This document shows, piece after piece, positions 1 through 7,647 of a DNA stretch of 35,849 nucleotides. The notes beneath the pieces are model-generated. The model did not search any database. It had not been told where the DNA came from and saw only the letters and a list, made by a program, of their open reading frames with translations. Made by a program: the position numbers and the translations under genes. How positions within the stretch are numbered: position 1 is the first letter of the stretch; every line of letters begins with the position of its first letter. The stretch comes from Bryobacterales bacterium (lineage in GTDB: Bacteria; Acidobacteriota; Terriglobia; Bryobacterales; Bryobacteraceae), in the NCBI GenBank assembly GCA_003157745.1, contig PMKM01000019.1, positions 11,614 through 47,462 on the forward strand, written 5' to 3'.

Positions 1-99
1 CAGATGCAAGGCAGCATGAGCCGCAACGCCGTCCCGCAACCGAAGGCCTTCGAGCGCGCCAACTACGTCAAAGTCCTCAGCTCGTACGCCATGCGGTAA
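1..99 (+). CDS. C-terminal end of an unidentified protein (partial)
   Basis: One plus-strand frame is open from the window edge to a TAA at 97-99 and encodes 32 residues ending in SSYAMR. The start lies outside the window. The fragment is too short to assign to a family. Support for it being real coding sequence is indirect: a strong bidirectional terminator hairpin follows at 145-176, between this stop and the convergent thioredoxin gene, as expected for two genes ending toward each other. It could still be a chance open frame. Confidence 0.45.
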   Translation, partial: QMQGSMSRNAVPQPKAFERANYVKVLSSYAMR

Positions 100-104
100 G
101 CAAA

Positions 105-131
105 GTGAGGCAGGCACTTCCGCCTGCCAAC
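105..131 (+). repeat. REP-like palindromic repeat, divergent copy
   Basis: A 27-bp copy of the repeat family found five more times in the window, in the gtggggcaggcg...cctgccaac orientation. The core is an inverted repeat of GGCAGG and CCTGCC around a short loop. This copy differs from the consensus at two positions: gtgagg replaces gtgggg, and cactt replaces cgctt. It starts 6 bp after the stop of the partial gene. A half copy (gtggggcagg) with no second arm follows at 181-190. Confidence 0.7.
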
Positions 132-144
132 ATCGGATCTCCTC

Positions 145-176
145 AAAAGGCCGAGTGCCCAGGCACTCGGCCTTTT
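145..176. terminator. Bidirectional rho-independent terminator
   Basis: A perfect inverted repeat: aaaaggccgagtgcc (145-159) pairs with ggcactcggcctttt (162-176). The A-run on the left arm and T-run on the right arm give a U-tract in either direction. It lies between the stop of the plus-strand partial gene (99) and the stop of the minus-strand thioredoxin gene (213), and so can serve both convergent genes. Confidence 0.85.
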
Positions 177-212
177 CTCTGTGGGGCAGGCCCTTTAGCT
201 CTGCTCCACGTC

Positions 213-761
213 CTAGTTCAAATGCAACTCGTTTTGCCTGGACCGCAACTCACGCTCAATGAGGCGCACCATCCTGTCGAACTCCTGTGGCTTGTACCCG
301 ACCGATTGAAAGAGTATCCTGCCATCTTTTCCGACAACGTAACTGCGGGGGATGCCGGCGCTGCCAAATAGCTTGTACACCTGCCGCTCCGGATCGGGCG
401 CCAACGGAAAGCTGAGACCGCGTTTCCTTCCGTATCCGTCGATCTCGTCCTTTGACTGCTCGCGCGCGATAGCAACCATCGCAAAATCCGGCGACCTAAA
501 CCTCTGCCACACGTCCTTCTCGAGTCGCGGCAATTCAGCCTGACACGGACCGCACCACGTCGCCCAGAAGTTGACGACAACCACCTTGCCTCTCAGGCTG
601 GCGATATTCACCTCCGCGCCGTCGAGGGTCGTCACCGTGAAGGTGGGCATCTCCTGCCCAACGCGCGTGAAGAACTGCCATTCCTCTTTCGATGAGGGCT
701 GGGCGTAACCGGCAACCATGGTCAGGCAGAAGAAGGCTACCGCCGAGCTGTACGATGTCAT
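213..761 (-). CDS. TlpA/ResA-like extracytoplasmic thioredoxin-fold protein
   Basis: A 182-aa protein of the AhpC-TSA/redoxin (TlpA, ResA) family, which reduces or exchanges disulfides on the outer face of the membrane, for example in cytochrome c maturation. Residues 1-20 form a short signal peptide ending in AGYA. The redoxin fold follows from about residue 36 (GQEMPTF..TLDG), with the active-site motif WCGPC at 69-73 (cysteines 70 and 73), the usual ATWCGPCQAELP context, and a cis-proline in GIPRSYVV. AGGAG lies about ten bases before the ATG at 761. The gene appears monocistronic and ends at the bidirectional terminator. No cytochrome or Ccm genes are near, so the redox partner is unknown. 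Confidence 0.88.
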   Translation of the reverse strand: MTSYSSAVAFFCLTMVAGYAQPSSKEEWQFFTRVGQEMPTFTVTTLDGAEVNIASLRGKVVVVNFWATWCGPCQAELPRLEKDVWQRFRSPDFAMVAIAREQSKDEIDGYGRKRGLSFPLAPDPERQVYKLFGSAGIPRSYVVGKDGRILFQSVGYKPQEFDRMVRLIERELRSRQNELHLN

Positions 762-1035
762 CGCGCGATTGCTCCTATTGGGCCGAAAGGTCTACCCTTG
801 GTCCACCTTACAGTCTTGGGAGACCCGACCTCTTTCGTGCCCTATTTTCGCACGCCTGGAACCCAGGTGGCGTCACCGGAAACTGGTTGTCCAGATTAGT
901 CAGCGATCAGCGAGTTTGCGTAAAACACCGCGCCGAACTGTGCGCCAAGCCTCGTGCCATAACAACACCGACGAGTGACAGACGCTTCTCGCTTGGCTGC
1001 CCGGCGCGGACCGACTCCAACGGCGCAACGCTTCT

Positions 1036-1719
1036 CTACCGCCGGTCAGTCACTAGTGCCGCGGCTTCTGCCTTCCGCCGCGCAATCTCGTCCTGGTACG
1101 CCTGCTTCATGCGCTCGGCCCTGTCCAGCAGCGCGCCCCAAGCGTCTTCCGGGTTCAACGTGCGCAGTTGCTCGTCCGTGAAAGCGGCCAGTTGGCTCCG
1201 CCACTCGTCTTCGGCCATCCGGTTGAAAATCTTCCGCTCGACCACGCTGCATGCGCGCATGGCCAGCTCTCCCGGGACCATCACACAGTACAGGCTGCGC
1301 GGCGTGTGAGGCGGCTCCGGCTCCGGTGGCTTCACCACCACGCGGCTGGGTATTCCCGCCTCCCCCAGCGCGGCCTGCACTTCCGCACCAGTGCCGGCGT
1401 AGTCGGCATTTGGATAAACGTACGCGGACCACGGGCAGGCGGCGCCTTCCAGCCACACGGGAGGCGGGCCATCGCCCAAATCCGCACCGGGCGCGATATC
1501 CCAATTAGCGGCCGGCTTCATAACCGGTGCAGGGCGGTGGTAGGCTTCCTCCTCTTCTTGCTCTTTCCGCTTCGGCTGGCCACGCAGGCCCCGGCGCGCG
1601 ATCTCGCCGTTGTAGACCGCGTGCGCCATTGGAGTCAGGTCGGAGGGGTCAATATCCAGCAGCCCCTCGTCGGAGAGCGATTCATAATGGCGGCGTAAGC
1701 CCTCGGGATCGATCCGCAT
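1036..1719 (-). CDS. Hypothetical protein with a DUF2007-like segment
   Basis: A 227-aa soluble protein without signal peptide or membrane segment. The N-terminus (HYESLSDEGLLDID, then LTPMAHAVYNGEIARRGL) resembles the helical 'LSDEELL...LT..A...L..EI.RRGL' segment seen at the start of many acidobacterial hypotheticals. Residues of about 95-130 (YVYPNADYAGTGAEVQAALGEAG, then IPSRVVVK) resemble the DUF2007 'putative signal transducing protein' fold, which senses or binds an unknown ligand. The C-terminus is charged and helical. GAGGTGA lies just upstream of the ATG at 1719, a strong ribosome binding site. The family assignment is from recall of motif shape and is tentative; that the gene is real is well supported. 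Confidence 0.7.
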   Translation of the reverse strand: MRIDPEGLRRHYESLSDEGLLDIDPSDLTPMAHAVYNGEIARRGLRGQPKRKEQEEEEAYHRPAPVMKPAANWDIAPGADLGDGPPPVWLEGAACPWSAYVYPNADYAGTGAEVQAALGEAGIPSRVVVKPPEPEPPHTPRSLYCVMVPGELAMRACSVVERKIFNRMAEDEWRSQLAAFTDEQLRTLNPEDAWGALLDRAERMKQAYQDEIARRKAEAAALVTDRR

Positions 1720-1881
1720 CCGGTCACCTCGTTAGCAAAGCTTCGACTATCCTGAACTCCGATTCTGGACATCCAGATCCCATTCAGTATAAGTCAAAGC
1801 GATCGCTTGGCCGCGCCCGCTGCGATTCCCTACTCGAAGTCGGCCTCGCCCCGGTTCCGATCGCGAAAGGTCCCTCTCGTC

Positions 1882-2781
1882 TCACTGCGCCGGCGCCAGC
1901 CTTTTATTGCGATCCGCGGCCGCCGTGAAATCGACGCCTTCGCCGATTCCGTAGCACGGGTTCGTCACGCGCGGCGTCTGTGCCTCGTCGCCTTGCTCAA
2001 AGGTCGTCGATTTCGTGAAGCAGAACTGCTGGCCATGGCTCTGCCGCGTCCGCTCCATATCGAGCGCCTGCGTGTAGCTGCTCTCGCCCCAATACTGCAA
2101 ACGGCTGTCCACGTTCAGCAGCTCTTCAAACCGGCCGCGGCGCAGGTCGAACACCTGCAGGCTGCTCGCCGCCATTCCCGCCCCACCGTATTTCGACTCG
2201 ATCAGGAGTTCGTGCGCGCCGTCCCCCGCGAAGTCCAGCACGTCGATCCTCTGCAACGAATCGTGATGAGTTGTTTCGAGCAGGTACTCGTCTCGCGCGT
2301 CCCACTTCTCCGCGTTGCGAACCAGGTGCGCCAGGAGCCCGATCGACGGGCATGACGTAGCCGGATTCACGCCCAGGAAACTGTACTGGACGATCGCCAG
2401 CAGCCCCGCCTCGCCCTCGCCCGGCCATCGGAACAGCCGGAACCGCACCAGGCGCGTGCTCGAAGTTTTCCGCGTGAAGGCGTCTTCCGACGCGCACCGC
2501 TCCGCTTCGTTCTGGGCCGCACCGATAATCCGGTAGACGCCGGCGTTCGCCAGGGCGTCGGGGAAGACGAGCGAACCGGGCTTCGGCTTCTCCGGCCAGG
2601 AGTCGTCGATCTTCCTGCTCTGATCCGCGGACACGTGCATACCGGCGAAGATGGTTTCGAGAGCGACGATTCGCAATCCGTCGTCGGTGCTGGACACCGG
2701 CGCGCCGCTCATCGCGGATGCACCGAGCGCCACCGCCACCGAGGCGGCCGAAAGTCTGATCGATCTCACCCAGGACACCAC
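1882..2781 (-). CDS. Secreted hypothetical protein
   Basis: A 299-aa protein with an N-terminal hydrophobic signal (about residues 9-28, ...VAVALGASAMSGAP). It is therefore likely exported. I do not recognise a named family. The segment LDFAGDGAHELLIES near residue 190 resembles the calcium-loop pattern of FG-GAP/VCBS repeats (DxxGDGxxEL), but only one copy is seen. The start is uncertain: GTG codons at 2781, 2778 and 2769 are all possible and none has a clear Shine-Dalgarno sequence; the GTG at 2769 would give a tidier signal peptide. The terminator of the upstream PEP-CTERM gene lies 29 bases before the start, so this gene probably has its own promoter. Confidence 0.65.
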   Translation of the reverse strand: MVSWVRSIRLSAASVAVALGASAMSGAPVSSTDDGLRIVALETIFAGMHVSADQSRKIDDSWPEKPKPGSLVFPDALANAGVYRIIGAAQNEAERCASEDAFTRKTSSTRLVRFRLFRWPGEGEAGLLAIVQYSFLGVNPATSCPSIGLLAHLVRNAEKWDARDEYLLETTHHDSLQRIDVLDFAGDGAHELLIESKYGGAGMAASSLQVFDLRRGRFEELLNVDSRLQYWGESSYTQALDMERTRQSHGQQFCFTKSTTFEQGDEAQTPRVTNPCYGIGEGVDFTAAADRNKRLAPAQ

Positions 2782-2809
2782 TACAGCTTACCGCCGCGCC
2801 CCGCAAATG

Positions 2810-2844
2810 AAAAAGGGCCGATGTGCCCTTCAGCACAGCGGCCC
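2810..2844 (-). terminator. Rho-independent terminator of the PEP-CTERM gene
   Basis: Read on the minus strand, GGGCCG-c-TGTGC pairs with GCACA-t-CGGCCC around a six-base loop, then five T follow. It lies about 20 bases past the stop of the PEP-CTERM gene and just before the next minus-strand gene. Confidence 0.8.
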
Positions 2845-2866
2845 CGTTTTCGTGAATGATTGCGCT

Positions 2867-3538
2867 TTACGCCCGGCGCTTGCGGACGATCGCAGCCAAC
2901 CCGATCATGCCCGCGCCCAGCAGAGCCATTGTGGTCGGTTCCGGAACGCTGCTTGAGCCGTAGGTGTACGTCACCGTCAACACGCCGCCAATCGTGCCAG
3001 CTCCACCGAAGTAAATTTGCGAGGATAGCGTGCTGCCCGAGGAATTCACCGCCCCGCCCACGCCGGCCAACGTGACCGTGCTGCCCGTCTCGTAATACGA
3101 CAGGTTCGCGTCCGACATCACCGCACTCGAGAGGGCCGAGAAATAGGCGGGCGTGCACCAATTGTTTGCCCCAGGCTGGGCCTCTCCGCCACACGCGCTA
3201 GAAGCCTGTTCGACCTGCACCAACGCCGTAGTCGATCCGAGCTCCTCGTAAGCCATGGATATCGTCGTTAGCGAATTGTTGAAGGCGACTTGGGTACCGC
3301 TAGCGTTGTACTGCGTCGGGATCACGTCGCCACCGACTCCCGTAAGTTGGAGCGTGACGCCGGTTAGTGTGCCAAGGCTGGTGTTGAACGCGCTGATCGT
3401 GCAATCCAGCGTATACCCAATCGATTGCGTCGTGGCTATGCTGGGGGTGCATGTCTGCGTAACCGTGCCGGCAAACATGCCTGGGGCAAGCAGGCATGCG
3501 GCAAGGACCGCTGCCAGTAAGAACTTCTGATTCAACAT
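2867..3538 (-). CDS. PEP-CTERM sorting domain protein
   Basis: A 223-aa secreted protein. It has a signal peptide (MLNQKFLLAAVLAACLLAPG, cleaved near MFAG) and a C-terminal PEP-CTERM signal: SSVPEPTTMALLG, then a hydrophobic helix, then RKRRA. In known systems this signal is recognised by an exosortase (EpsH/XrtA type), which processes the protein for surface or extracellular display. The middle is beta-rich and low in charge, with no recognised domain. I place the start at the ATG at 3538 because GGAGGAG lies about 7 bases upstream; the frame stays open to 3787 but the extension has an unsuitable composition. No exosortase gene is in the window, so sorting would depend on one elsewhere. Confidence 0.85.
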   Translation of the reverse strand: MLNQKFLLAAVLAACLLAPGMFAGTVTQTCTPSIATTQSIGYTLDCTISAFNTSLGTLTGVTLQLTGVGGDVIPTQYNASGTQVAFNNSLTTISMAYEELGSTTALVQVEQASSACGGEAQPGANNWCTPAYFSALSSAVMSDANLSYYETGSTVTLAGVGGAVNSSGSTLSSQIYFGGAGTIGGVLTVTYTYGSSSVPEPTTMALLGAGMIGLAAIVRKRRA

Positions 3539-3560
3539 CGCGCGCTTTCTCCTCCGCCAA

Positions 3561-3592
3561 AATATACGTCTAGTCAAGGCTAATACTGTCAA
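3561..3592 (-). promoter_or_regulatory. Possible sigma-70 promoter of the PEP-CTERM gene
   Basis: On the minus strand a perfect TTGACA (3592-3587) is followed after 18 bases by GTATAT, which runs into TATATTTT; the start codon is 25 bases further. The A+T content rises sharply here compared with the surroundings. Together with the rest of 3539-3842, this is the only regulatory signal I see in that 304-base gap. The -10 match is imperfect. Confidence 0.4.
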
Positions 3593-3842
3593 TTCTAGCC
3601 TTGGGTTGCAGGGAAAGTCAACGTATCCATGCCACCAAAATATCCTAGAACGTACTAGTCCATGACTACCCGGCCTAAGGGGTGGGTCATGCACAGGTGT
3701 TTCAGGGTGCGAAACCCCATTTAAGCACCGCCCAGGATAACGCTGGCGGTCTCTGCCGCCGGCGCTCTTGCTCGCCACACACGCCACACCGGCATCAAGA
3801 CCGCAGGCGTTACCAAAGGAGCCCAGGCACCCGCACGGCCAC

Positions 3843-4313
3843 CTACGGCATCTTCCGCGAATCGTCGAAGGCCACGGTGACTTCCGCCGTCTTTCCCGGA
3901 TCGATCTTCACCGGCTCCGGCGTTCCCGGCGTCTTCGAGTAGAGACCCATCGAGGCGCCGGATGGCGGCGGGCCGGACTGTCCGTCATACGTGCCGGCCG
4001 GGTCGTAGCAGACGGCAATGTAGACGGGCGATGCCGTCAGGTCCGGAACCGTGATCGTGCCGCCTTTGGCAGCCGTCGCGCCGCCGCCGATCGGCATCGC
4101 CCCGCCCTGCAGGAAGTCCGGGCCGTCGAACACGAACAGAAAGATCCTGTGTTTCTCGTCCACCGTGCCCGTCCCGGTGTAATTCAACTTCGCCTTCAGG
4201 GTGCGCGTCGCGACTGGTTTCTCTTCGGGCTTGGGCGTCTGCGCCGCCGCCATCATCGCAGTCAAACCGAGCAATCCGGCGCCGCACAACACACGTCTCG
4301 TCATTAAGGTCAT
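3843..4313 (-). CDS. Secreted hypothetical protein
   Basis: A 156-aa protein with a signal peptide (MTLMTRRVLCGAGLLGLTAMMAAAQ). The mature part is beta-rich: KLNYTGTGTVDEKHRIFLFVFDGP, a glycine-rich stretch, then TVPDLTASPVYIAVCYDPAGTYDG and a C-terminal VKIDPGKTAEVTVAFDDS. The pattern suggests a small immunoglobulin- or carboxypeptidase-regulatory-like beta sandwich, but I cannot name a family. The start at 4313 is preferred because GGAAGG lies nine bases upstream. The gene ends the minus-strand series below the Tol-Pal operon, 109 bases after cpoB, and may be read through from it. Confidence 0.7.
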   Translation of the reverse strand: MTLMTRRVLCGAGLLGLTAMMAAAQTPKPEEKPVATRTLKAKLNYTGTGTVDEKHRIFLFVFDGPDFLQGGAMPIGGGATAAKGGTITVPDLTASPVYIAVCYDPAGTYDGQSGPPPSGASMGLYSKTPGTPEPVKIDPGKTAEVTVAFDDSRKMP

Positions 4314-4422
4314 CCCGTAATTCCTTCCATAGGGCCACAGTTTGGCCGTCATCGATCAAGTACGCGCGCGCGTCCGCGGAAGTTCCCGAAACGCTTGGAT
4401 GGTTGCAGCACGCCCCGCGCTG

Positions 4423-5352
4423 TCACTTCGCGCTGGTGCGCCTCTTGGCGGGTGGCGCGGCGTGAGCGGGGGGCACCGGACAGCGGTAGCCGAGGTCGGT
4501 CAGCCGCGAACAGGCTTGCGCAGCCAGGTTGTCCTTGGGAAAACGCACGATCAGTTCGCGATATTCCTTCTGCGCGTCCGTCTTGCGACCCATCTTCACC
4601 AGCGTCTCACCTTTGTAAAACAACGCGCCAGGGGTCTTGCCGTTATCCGAATACTTCTCGAGCACGGCGTCGAAATCCTCGAGCGAGGTGGGATAGTCGC
4701 CCTGCGCGAAATGAATCGTGCCGATGAAATACTGCGCGATCGGAGCCAGATCGCTCGAAGAGAAACAGCGCAGGAACTTGCCGAATTCCTGGAGCGAAAT
4801 GTCGAACTTGCCGCCTTGCCGGTCGCGCGTCGCGTCGTCGTACAGGTCCTTCGAATAACCCGGGCACGGATCGCCAGATCCCGCCGCGGCGGCAGGCGAG
4901 GCTCCGGCGCCAGGCGGCGGCGCGGGTGCGGGCGCCTGCATCACCTTCATCGCGTTGCTCAGGTCCGTCATCTGCGATTGCAGTTTCACCACCAGGCCGG
5001 TGAGATCGGCGACCGATTGCTGCAGCGTGACGAAATTGTTCGACATGCTCTCCATGCGCGTGGAAAGCCCGACCACGGGCGCGACCACCTTGGATTCCTG
5101 CTGCGAAACGCTTTGCTGGAAACCGTTCTGAATCACCGCCACCGAGGTGTTGGCGCGGTTGGCCGCATCCACCGCCTGCTCGACCAGCGCCGTGATGGCG
5201 GCCAGTTGCTTATCCTGCGACTGCTGGAGTTGCCGCACCTGCTCCTGCAGCAGCGCCACATCGCGTTGCAGCTCCTGCATTTCCTTGCTGGCGGCGGCAA
5301 AGCTCACCACCGGCGCGGCGGCCAGAATCAACACGCACAGACGTCGAAACAT
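4423..5352 (-). CDS. cpoB: Tol-Pal system protein CpoB/YbgF-like (coiled coil plus TPR)
   Basis: A 309-aa periplasmic protein. It has a signal peptide (residues 1-21, ...APVVSFAAA), a long coiled coil (about 25-130, rich in Q and L: LQRDVALLQEQVRQLQQSQ), a proline/alanine linker near 150, and C-terminal tetratricopeptide repeats (about 175-290, e.g. YIGTIHFAQGDYPTSLEDF, ALFYKGETLVKMGRKTDAQ). In Escherichia coli, CpoB trimerises through the coiled coil and links the Tol machine to peptidoglycan synthesis during division. It is the last gene of the Tol-Pal operon, 74 bases after pal, the usual position. The N-terminal coiled coil is longer than in E. coli. Confidence 0.85.
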   Translation of the reverse strand: MFRRLCVLILAAAPVVSFAAASKEMQELQRDVALLQEQVRQLQQSQDKQLAAITALVEQAVDAANRANTSVAVIQNGFQQSVSQQESKVVAPVVGLSTRMESMSNNFVTLQQSVADLTGLVVKLQSQMTDLSNAMKVMQAPAPAPPPGAGASPAAAAGSGDPCPGYSKDLYDDATRDRQGGKFDISLQEFGKFLRCFSSSDLAPIAQYFIGTIHFAQGDYPTSLEDFDAVLEKYSDNGKTPGALFYKGETLVKMGRKTDAQKEYRELIVRFPKDNLAAQACSRLTDLGYRCPVPPAHAAPPAKRRTSAK

Positions 5353-5426
5353 ACGACTCCTCCGTAAAAGCGGAAGGGGGCGGACGCGCGCCCCCTCCCG
5401 TGTGTCATGGTACTACGGTCGAACGC

Positions 5427-6215
5427 CTACTGGCCGGTCGAGAAATGAGCGCGCCGGTTCTTCTGCCAGCACGTTTCATTCTGCTCGGAACACTGCGGCT
5501 TTTCCTTACCATAGCTGATCGTCTTCAGCTTGTCGGCGGGAACTCCCAGTTGCACCAGGAAATCCTTGGCCGCGCTGGCGCGCTTGTCGCCCAGCAGTTG
5601 GTTGTACTCGGCCGAGCCGCGTTCGTCGCAATGCCCTTCAATGGTCACGACCGCGCCGGGGAAATCGGCGATGACGGTCTTCAGGGTGGCTGCATCCTGC
5701 GTCAGCGCGGTTTGCGCATCGGCGCGGATATCGCTCTTATCGTAGTCGAAGTACCCGTCCTGCAGTTCCGCGACCCAATCCGTCAGCGTCTTCACGGGAG
5801 CCGGCGGTGGCGGTGGCGGCGGTGGCGGCGGAGGCGCCGAAACGCTCACCGTCGTGGTGGCCGTGCTGTTGCCGCCCGGTCCGCTCGCGGTCAACGTGTA
5901 GGTGGTCGAATCATCCGGCGACACGCGGCGATTGCCGCTGTTCTCTACGGTGCCGATTCCCTGATCGATCGACACGCTGGTCACGTTGCCGGTGACGGTC
6001 CAACTGAGCGTCGACGACTGGCCGCGCACGATTGCGCTCGGGTCCGAGGTGAACTGCGTCACGGCCGGAGCCGGCGGCGGTGGCGGCGGTGGCGTCGGCG
6101 TCACCGGCGGTGGCGGCGGTGGCGGCGCCGGCGCCTTCTTTCCCTTGCAGCCGCCGGCGAACACCGCCAGCGATATTGCCAATCCGATGATAGTGATCTG
6201 TCGTTTACTGAACAT
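5427..6215 (-). CDS. pal: Pal-like peptidoglycan-associated lipoprotein with an inserted Ig-like domain
   Basis: A 262-aa lipoprotein. The signal peptide ends AVFAGGC (Cys23; the -3 residue is Ala, slightly off the usual Leu). Proline-rich stretches flank a bacterial Ig-like domain (about 52-127, from AVTQFTSDPS to TTVSVSAPP). The OmpA/Pal domain follows (146-262): FDYDKSDIR and TIEGHCDERGSAEYNQLLGD contain the residues that bind diaminopimelate peptidoglycan. Pal ties the outer membrane to the wall and cycles with TolB. Typical Pal is about 170 aa, so this one is longer by the spacer and Ig domain. The start is the ATG at 6215 with GGGAGG seven bases before it; a TTG further upstream is less likely. 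Confidence 0.9.
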   Translation of the reverse strand: MFSKRQITIIGLAISLAVFAGGCKGKKAPAPPPPPPPVTPTPPPPPPPAPAVTQFTSDPSAIVRGQSSTLSWTVTGNVTSVSIDQGIGTVENSGNRRVSPDDSTTYTLTASGPGGNSTATTTVSVSAPPPPPPPPPPPAPVKTLTDWVAELQDGYFDYDKSDIRADAQTALTQDAATLKTVIADFPGAVVTIEGHCDERGSAEYNQLLGDKRASAAKDFLVQLGVPADKLKTISYGKEKPQCSEQNETCWQKNRRAHFSTGQ

Positions 6216-6236
6216 GAACTCGCCTCCCAAATTTAC

Positions 6237-7640
6237 TTACATTCCCCACGCCGGGCTAAAATTCAGCCCATCGCGAGTAAGCTGCTGCTGCGCGGTTCCA
6301 TCCGCCAGCATCCTCCAAATCTGCGAACGCCCGGTGCGGTTCGACATGAAGGCCAGGTGCGCGCCATCCGGCGCCCAACTGGGATCCTCGTTTCTGCCCT
6401 GGTCGTGCGTCAACTGCAAATACTGGCGCGAAACCACGTCCATCGTGAAGATATTGAAATTGCCCTGCGCATACCCGCGCGTCCAGGCGTAGGCGATCGC
6501 TTGCCCGCCCGGATGCCAGGAGGGGTTGGATGCTTCGCCCGTGCCGTCGGTCAATCGCTCCAGGTCCGCGCCATCCATATTCATCATATAGATCTGTTCC
6601 GGTCCCGAGCGGCCGGAGGAAAACACGATCGAACTCCCCGTCTTCGGGTTCACCTTGGGCTCGGCATCGAGCGAACCGACCGAGGTGATCGGCCGGAACC
6701 CCCGTCCATCCAAACCGGCGATAAAGATCCGGCAGCAACGTCCCGCCGACGACGAGTAGACTACCTGTTTTCCGTCGGGCGTGAACGAGGGCTGCCCGTT
6801 CATCGAAGCTGTCTGGTTGTAAAACCGCAAATCCCGAACCGGGTCCACTGAAAACACAAATATAGCAGGTGAACCCTTGGCGTAGCTAGTGAACGCTATC
6901 CGCGTGCCGTCGGGCGCAACCGATGGTTCGATCGAAAGCGAACTGAAATGCGTCACCGGGCGCTGGTTCTGGCCGTCCGGATCCATCACCCAGATTTCCT
7001 TGGGAGCCCCGAAACTCGCCTGATGGACATAATAAATGTGGGTGCCGACCAGGCTCTTGCCGCCAAACATGGTGACGATGTCGGCGGCGAACTCGTGCGC
7101 CATCTGGCGCGCGCCCTTCTCGTCGGCGCTCGTGGCCAGGTAGCGTTTGCCGATCATCTGCGCGTTGGCCGGCGTGTCGCGGCTCAGGTCGAACAGGTTG
7201 CCGAACAGCATCAATACGCCGTTCTGCTCGGCCGCGTAGCCGAACGCCAGGTAGCCGGCGCTGGCCGGAGGCTTGGACCAGTCGCTCATCCAATAACCGC
7301 CGCCACTGGGCGCCGCCACCATTTCGCCGTGCTTCGAGCGGGGCTCGACGGACGCCGGCGCCGATCGGCGGAAGTCCGACGGCTGCTGCGGAATGCCCTG
7401 CGGATATAGTGTCTTCGGCGCCACCTTGAGCACGCCCGAACCGGCCACGTCGTCCCACAGGGTCTGGTTGAACGCGGTCATGAGAGGCTGCGCCGCGCCC
7501 GCGCCGTTGAAATTCGGCACCGCGATCACGGGGAGATCCCCGGCCTTCTCAACCTTCCCCGAGAACTCCGGCTGCTGTTGCGCATCCGCCGTCAGCAGCG
7601 CCGCGGCCAATGCCGCCAAAATCCACACGAACCTCTTCAT
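6237..7640 (-). CDS. tolB: Tol-Pal system protein TolB
   Basis: A 467-aa periplasmic protein with a signal peptide (1-20, ...ALLTADA). The N-terminal alpha/beta TolB domain (about 35-200) includes PVIAVPNFNGAG and the typical helix-strand ADIVTMFGGKSLVGTHIYYV. A six-bladed PD40/WD40-like propeller follows (about 205-460), with repeats of the form SFTPDGKQVVYSSSAGR, SWAPDGAHLAFMSNRTG and a terminal FSPAWG. TolB binds Pal at the outer membrane and receives force from TolA. It is a little longer than E. coli TolB (430 aa). It lies 8 bases after the TonB/TolA-like gene and 21 bases before pal. The paired cysteines in SAGRCCRIF are unusual. Confidence 0.93.
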   Translation of the reverse strand: MKRFVWILAALAAALLTADAQQQPEFSGKVEKAGDLPVIAVPNFNGAGAAQPLMTAFNQTLWDDVAGSGVLKVAPKTLYPQGIPQQPSDFRRSAPASVEPRSKHGEMVAAPSGGGYWMSDWSKPPASAGYLAFGYAAEQNGVLMLFGNLFDLSRDTPANAQMIGKRYLATSADEKGARQMAHEFAADIVTMFGGKSLVGTHIYYVHQASFGAPKEIWVMDPDGQNQRPVTHFSSLSIEPSVAPDGTRIAFTSYAKGSPAIFVFSVDPVRDLRFYNQTASMNGQPSFTPDGKQVVYSSSAGRCCRIFIAGLDGRGFRPITSVGSLDAEPKVNPKTGSSIVFSSGRSGPEQIYMMNMDGADLERLTDGTGEASNPSWHPGGQAIAYAWTRGYAQGNFNIFTMDVVSRQYLQLTHDQGRNEDPSWAPDGAHLAFMSNRTGRSQIWRMLADGTAQQQLTRDGLNFSPAWGM

Positions 7641-7647
7641 CGTTTCC

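Noticed and set aside
3655-3740. Possible riboswitch-like sequence (gtcatgcacagg...gcgaaacc)
   Set aside because: Slight resemblance to the c-di-GMP (GEMM) aptamer start, but the second conserved stem and tetraloop receptor are not present.
5400-6851. A 483-codon plus-strand frame opposite pal and tolB
   Set aside because: Arg/His-rich shadow of the proline-rich and propeller-coding DNA; both genes on the other strand are firmly identified.
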